Assembly (NCBI GenBank): GCA_046758085.1
Contig: JBHHZP010000089.1
Coordinates: forward strand, 1 to 14,326
From: VRUB01 sp046758085
Lineage (GTDB): Bacteria > Pseudomonadota > Gammaproteobacteria > Acidiferrobacterales > SPGG2
Reading direction: 5' to 3'
Length of the DNA stretch: 14,326 nt
The notes beneath the pieces are model-generated. The model was given only the letters and a program-made list of their open reading frames with translations. It ran no database searches and was not told where the DNA came from. Made by a program: the position numbers and the translations under genes. This document shows, one piece after another, positions 12,175 through 14,326 of the stretch; within the stretch, counting starts at the first letter, position 1, and each line of letters starts with the position of its first letter.

Positions 12175-14326
12175 ATGATTCACAGCGGACCGACATCGCA
12201 AGGGCATCGGTGGAAGGTGGCAAGACAATGTTTCGTTATCTTTCTCGTTGCCACAGCCTTGCTCGGTGTGACGGCGGTCGCGCACTACTACGTTAGCGTA
12301 AGGGCAGAGCGGGTCGAGCACGAGACGAGCGAGCTGCTCAATGTGGAGTTGGGGAAGACCGCGATCGCGAGCAATCTCAAGAATGTGACGTCCGATTTGA
12401 TGTTCCTGGCGAGGCACAACGAGCTCCAGGGAATGTTCGATAACGCCGATAGCAATTCTCGGGACCTGTTGGCTCGACAGTTCCAGGTATTCATGGGTCA
12501 GAAGGGTATATATGACCAGATACGATTTCTCGACCAGAACGGGATGGAAATCGTGCGGGTGAACTACAACAACGGCGACCCGATGATCGTTCCTCAGGAT
12601 GAGCTGCAAAACAAGGGCCAGCGTTATTATTTCAGGCAGACGCGGGCCTTGCTAAGCGGGGAGGTTTACATATCGCCGCTCGATCTCAATGTCGAGCATG
12701 GACAGATCGACCAGCCGCCAAAACCGATGATCCGGTTTGGTACGCCAGTAATCGACCGCGGCGGAAACAGGAGGGGCGTTCTTCTTTTCAACTACTTTGG
12801 TGACAAACTCATCGGCGACTTCAAGCAGGCAGCGGCTAATATTTCGGATCACGTCATGCTGCTCAACGCTGACGGATTCTGGTTGAGCAGTTCGCGGCCC
12901 GATGATGAATGGGGTTTCATGTACAACAATGACCGCACGTTTTCGAAGGCCTATCCTGATGCGTGGACGCAGATCCAGGCGCGAAGCTCTGGACAGTTTC
13001 GCGACGAAACGGGCATGTATTCGTTCACCACCGTTTATCCGGCTTTATATGCCAAAGGCAACCGTTGGGTCAAAGGAGAAAACCGCGCGCCGGCATTGGA
13101 GAGAAGCTATTACTGGAAGGTGGTATCGCTGCTATCGTCTCAGCTTCTGAGTAGGGCGCCGGCTAACTTTGTGCAACGAAACGCACCCCTGTACCTTGCG
13201 ATGCTTGGCTTGCTGGCCATGGCGTCTTTATTGCTGGCACAACTCAGTGTGAGGCACAGGCAGACCACGGCACAGCTTGAGTTCGAACGGCGTTTTCGCG
13301 AGATTCTTGAAGACGTGGATCTTCTTGCGGTCGGCCTCGACAGGCAGGGTAATGTCGTCTTTTGCAATGACGCGCTGCTGGCGGTGCTGGCCGAGACACG
13401 CAAAGACATAATAGGTCGAAACTGGTTTGAGGCGTTCATTCCCGCCACGGTGCGCGAGCGCAGCCAACGAATGTTCCGCCAGATTATCTCGCGCGACGTC
13501 GCACCGGCACGACATGAGAGCAAGATCCAGATCCGTGATGGTGAGTGTCGATTGATCTCCTGGAACGGTACGTTGTTATTTGACCCGCAGGGCCAGGTGA
13601 TCGGCCTGACCTATATCGGCGAGGATGTCACGGAGGCGCGGCGCAGCGAGGAACAGCTGCGTAAGCTTTCGCGCGCCGTTGAGCAAAGCCCGAGCACGGT
13701 CATGATCACCAACACCGAAGGGAAGATCGAGTACGTCAACCCAAAGTTCACGCAACTGACCGGCTACACGCTTGAGGAAATGCGGGGCAAGAATCCGCGT
13801 ACCCTGAAGTCCGGCGAGACTTCTGCCGCTGAGTACCAGCGCTTATGGCGGACCATTACCGCCGGCGGGGAGTGGCGCGGGGTGTTGCGCAACAAGAAAA
13901 AGAACGGTGAGCTCTACTGGGAGGCAACCTGTATTTCGCCCATTCGGAATGCACATGGCGAGATTACCCATTTCCTGGCGGTCAAGGAGGACATTACGGA
14001 ACGCATGCACCTCGAAGAGCGGTTTCGCCGCGTCGTCGAGTCTGCGCCCAACGCGATTGTGATGGTAAATCACGAGGGCAAGATCGTGCTCGTGAACGTG
14101 CAGACCGAGAACCTCTTCGGGTACGCACGCGGGGAGTTGATCGGACAACCCGTAGAGATACTGGTGCCGGCACGCCTGCGCGCGGCGCACTCCGATTACC
14201 GCGCGGGCGTCTTCGGCGAGCGCGACGCCCGACCGATGGGCTCCGGGTGCGACCTGTACGGGCTGCGAAAGGATGGCAGCGAATTCCCGGTGGAGATTGG
14301 GCTTAGCCCGATAGACAGCGATGAGG
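12175..14326 (+). CDS. Membrane sensor with periplasmic Cache-like domain and three PAS domains, 3' partial
   Basis: The frame stays open to the right edge; 717 residues are visible. Residues about 18-42 form the first membrane helix (CFVIFLVATALLGVTAVAHYY). Residues about 45-335 are an extracytoplasmic double-Cache-like sensor domain, with the familiar signature YDQIRFLDQNGMEIVRV, NKGQRYYF and YISPLDLNVEHG. The second helix lies at about 340-361 (PLYLAMLGLLAMASLLLAQL). Three PAS domains follow: about 372-485 (ending YIGEDVTEARRSEEQL), 495-610 (SPSTVMITNTEGKIEYVN, ending VKEDITERMHLEERF) and 612 onward. The output domain is beyond the window, so histidine kinase and diguanylate cyclase/phosphodiesterase are equally open. 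ATG 12175 is chosen because the membrane helix follows at a normal distance; the frame is open further upstream, with GTG codons but no good ribosome-binding site. The ligand is unknown. Confidence 0.88.
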   Translation, partial: MIHSGPTSQGHRWKVARQCFVIFLVATALLGVTAVAHYYVSVRAERVEHETSELLNVELGKTAIASNLKNVTSDLMFLARHNELQGMFDNADSNSRDLLARQFQVFMGQKGIYDQIRFLDQNGMEIVRVNYNNGDPMIVPQDELQNKGQRYYFRQTRALLSGEVYISPLDLNVEHGQIDQPPKPMIRFGTPVIDRGGNRRGVLLFNYFGDKLIGDFKQAAANISDHVMLLNADGFWLSSSRPDDEWGFMYNNDRTFSKAYPDAWTQIQARSSGQFRDETGMYSFTTVYPALYAKGNRWVKGENRAPALERSYYWKVVSLLSSQLLSRAPANFVQRNAPLYLAMLGLLAMASLLLAQLSVRHRQTTAQLEFERRFREILEDVDLLAVGLDRQGNVVFCNDALLAVLAETRKDIIGRNWFEAFIPATVRERSQRMFRQIISRDVAPARHESKIQIRDGECRLISWNGTLLFDPQGQVIGLTYIGEDVTEARRSEEQLRKLSRAVEQSPSTVMITNTEGKIEYVNPKFTQLTGYTLEEMRGKNPRTLKSGETSAAEYQRLWRTITAGGEWRGVLRNKKKNGELYWEATCISPIRNAHGEITHFLAVKEDITERMHLEERFRRVVESAPNAIVMVNHEGKIVLVNVQTENLFGYARGELIGQPVEILVPARLRAAHSDYRAGVFGERDARPMGSGCDLYGLRKDGSEFPVEIGLSPIDSDE

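Noticed and set aside
11876..12178. A 100-codon plus-strand frame bridging the oxidase and sensor genes
   Set aside because: Starts inside the oxidase gene and overlaps the sensor start. The translation has no domain features and its start has no ribosome-binding site.

Overview
The window comes from a moderately GC-rich bacterium. It contains most of a type II DMSO-reductase-family operon that closely resembles nitrite oxidoreductase (NXR) of the Nitrospira/anammox type. Behind it lies a second set of genes built around the PCP_red domain, the small domain at the C-terminus of the light-independent protochlorophyllide reductase B subunit. All recognisable genes are on the + strand. The phylum cannot be fixed from this sequence. 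The NxrB N-terminus reads very like Nitrospira NxrB, but such operons move between lineages, and the intergenic heptanucleotide repeats and the operon layout do not prove Nitrospirota.

Region 1 (1-6232) is the NXR-like operon. The order is nxrA (5' end outside the window), an unrecognised 91-residue protein gene, nxrB, a TorD/NarJ-type maturation chaperone, and a heme b gamma subunit of the ethylbenzene dehydrogenase gamma type. The genes overlap by 4 or 8 bases or are separated by 14 or 6 bases, so they are very probably one transcript. NxrA carries the Mo-bis-MGD site, NxrB four Fe-S clusters and the gamma subunit a heme b. The chaperone would load the Mo cofactor and proofread export. The gamma subunit has an N-terminal hydrophobic signal and a C-terminal membrane segment with a very basic tail, which fits a complex facing the periplasm and tethered to the membrane.

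Region 2 (6233-6642) is about 410 bp without a credible gene. It has weak hairpins and probably holds the end of the NXR transcript and the start of the next.

Region 3 (6643-11910) starts with a 63-residue two-helix membrane protein. Next, with no gap, is a 733-residue protein made of two universal-stress (USP) domains plus four clear and one degenerate PCP_red domain. A 154-bp spacer with inverted heptanucleotide repeats leads to a radical SAM/SPASM protein of the NirJ/AhbC/AhbD heme-synthesis type, which carries its own C-terminal PCP_red domain. The radical SAM gene overlaps, by ATGA, a FAD-dependent protoporphyrinogen oxidase gene. I read this as a tetrapyrrole/heme module next to a heme-containing respiratory enzyme. 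The functional link is inference.

Region 4 (11911-12174) is a short intergenic stretch with a terminator-like hairpin. Region 5 (12175-14326) is the start of a membrane sensor with a periplasmic Cache-like domain and three cytoplasmic PAS domains. It runs off the right edge, so its output domain is not visible.
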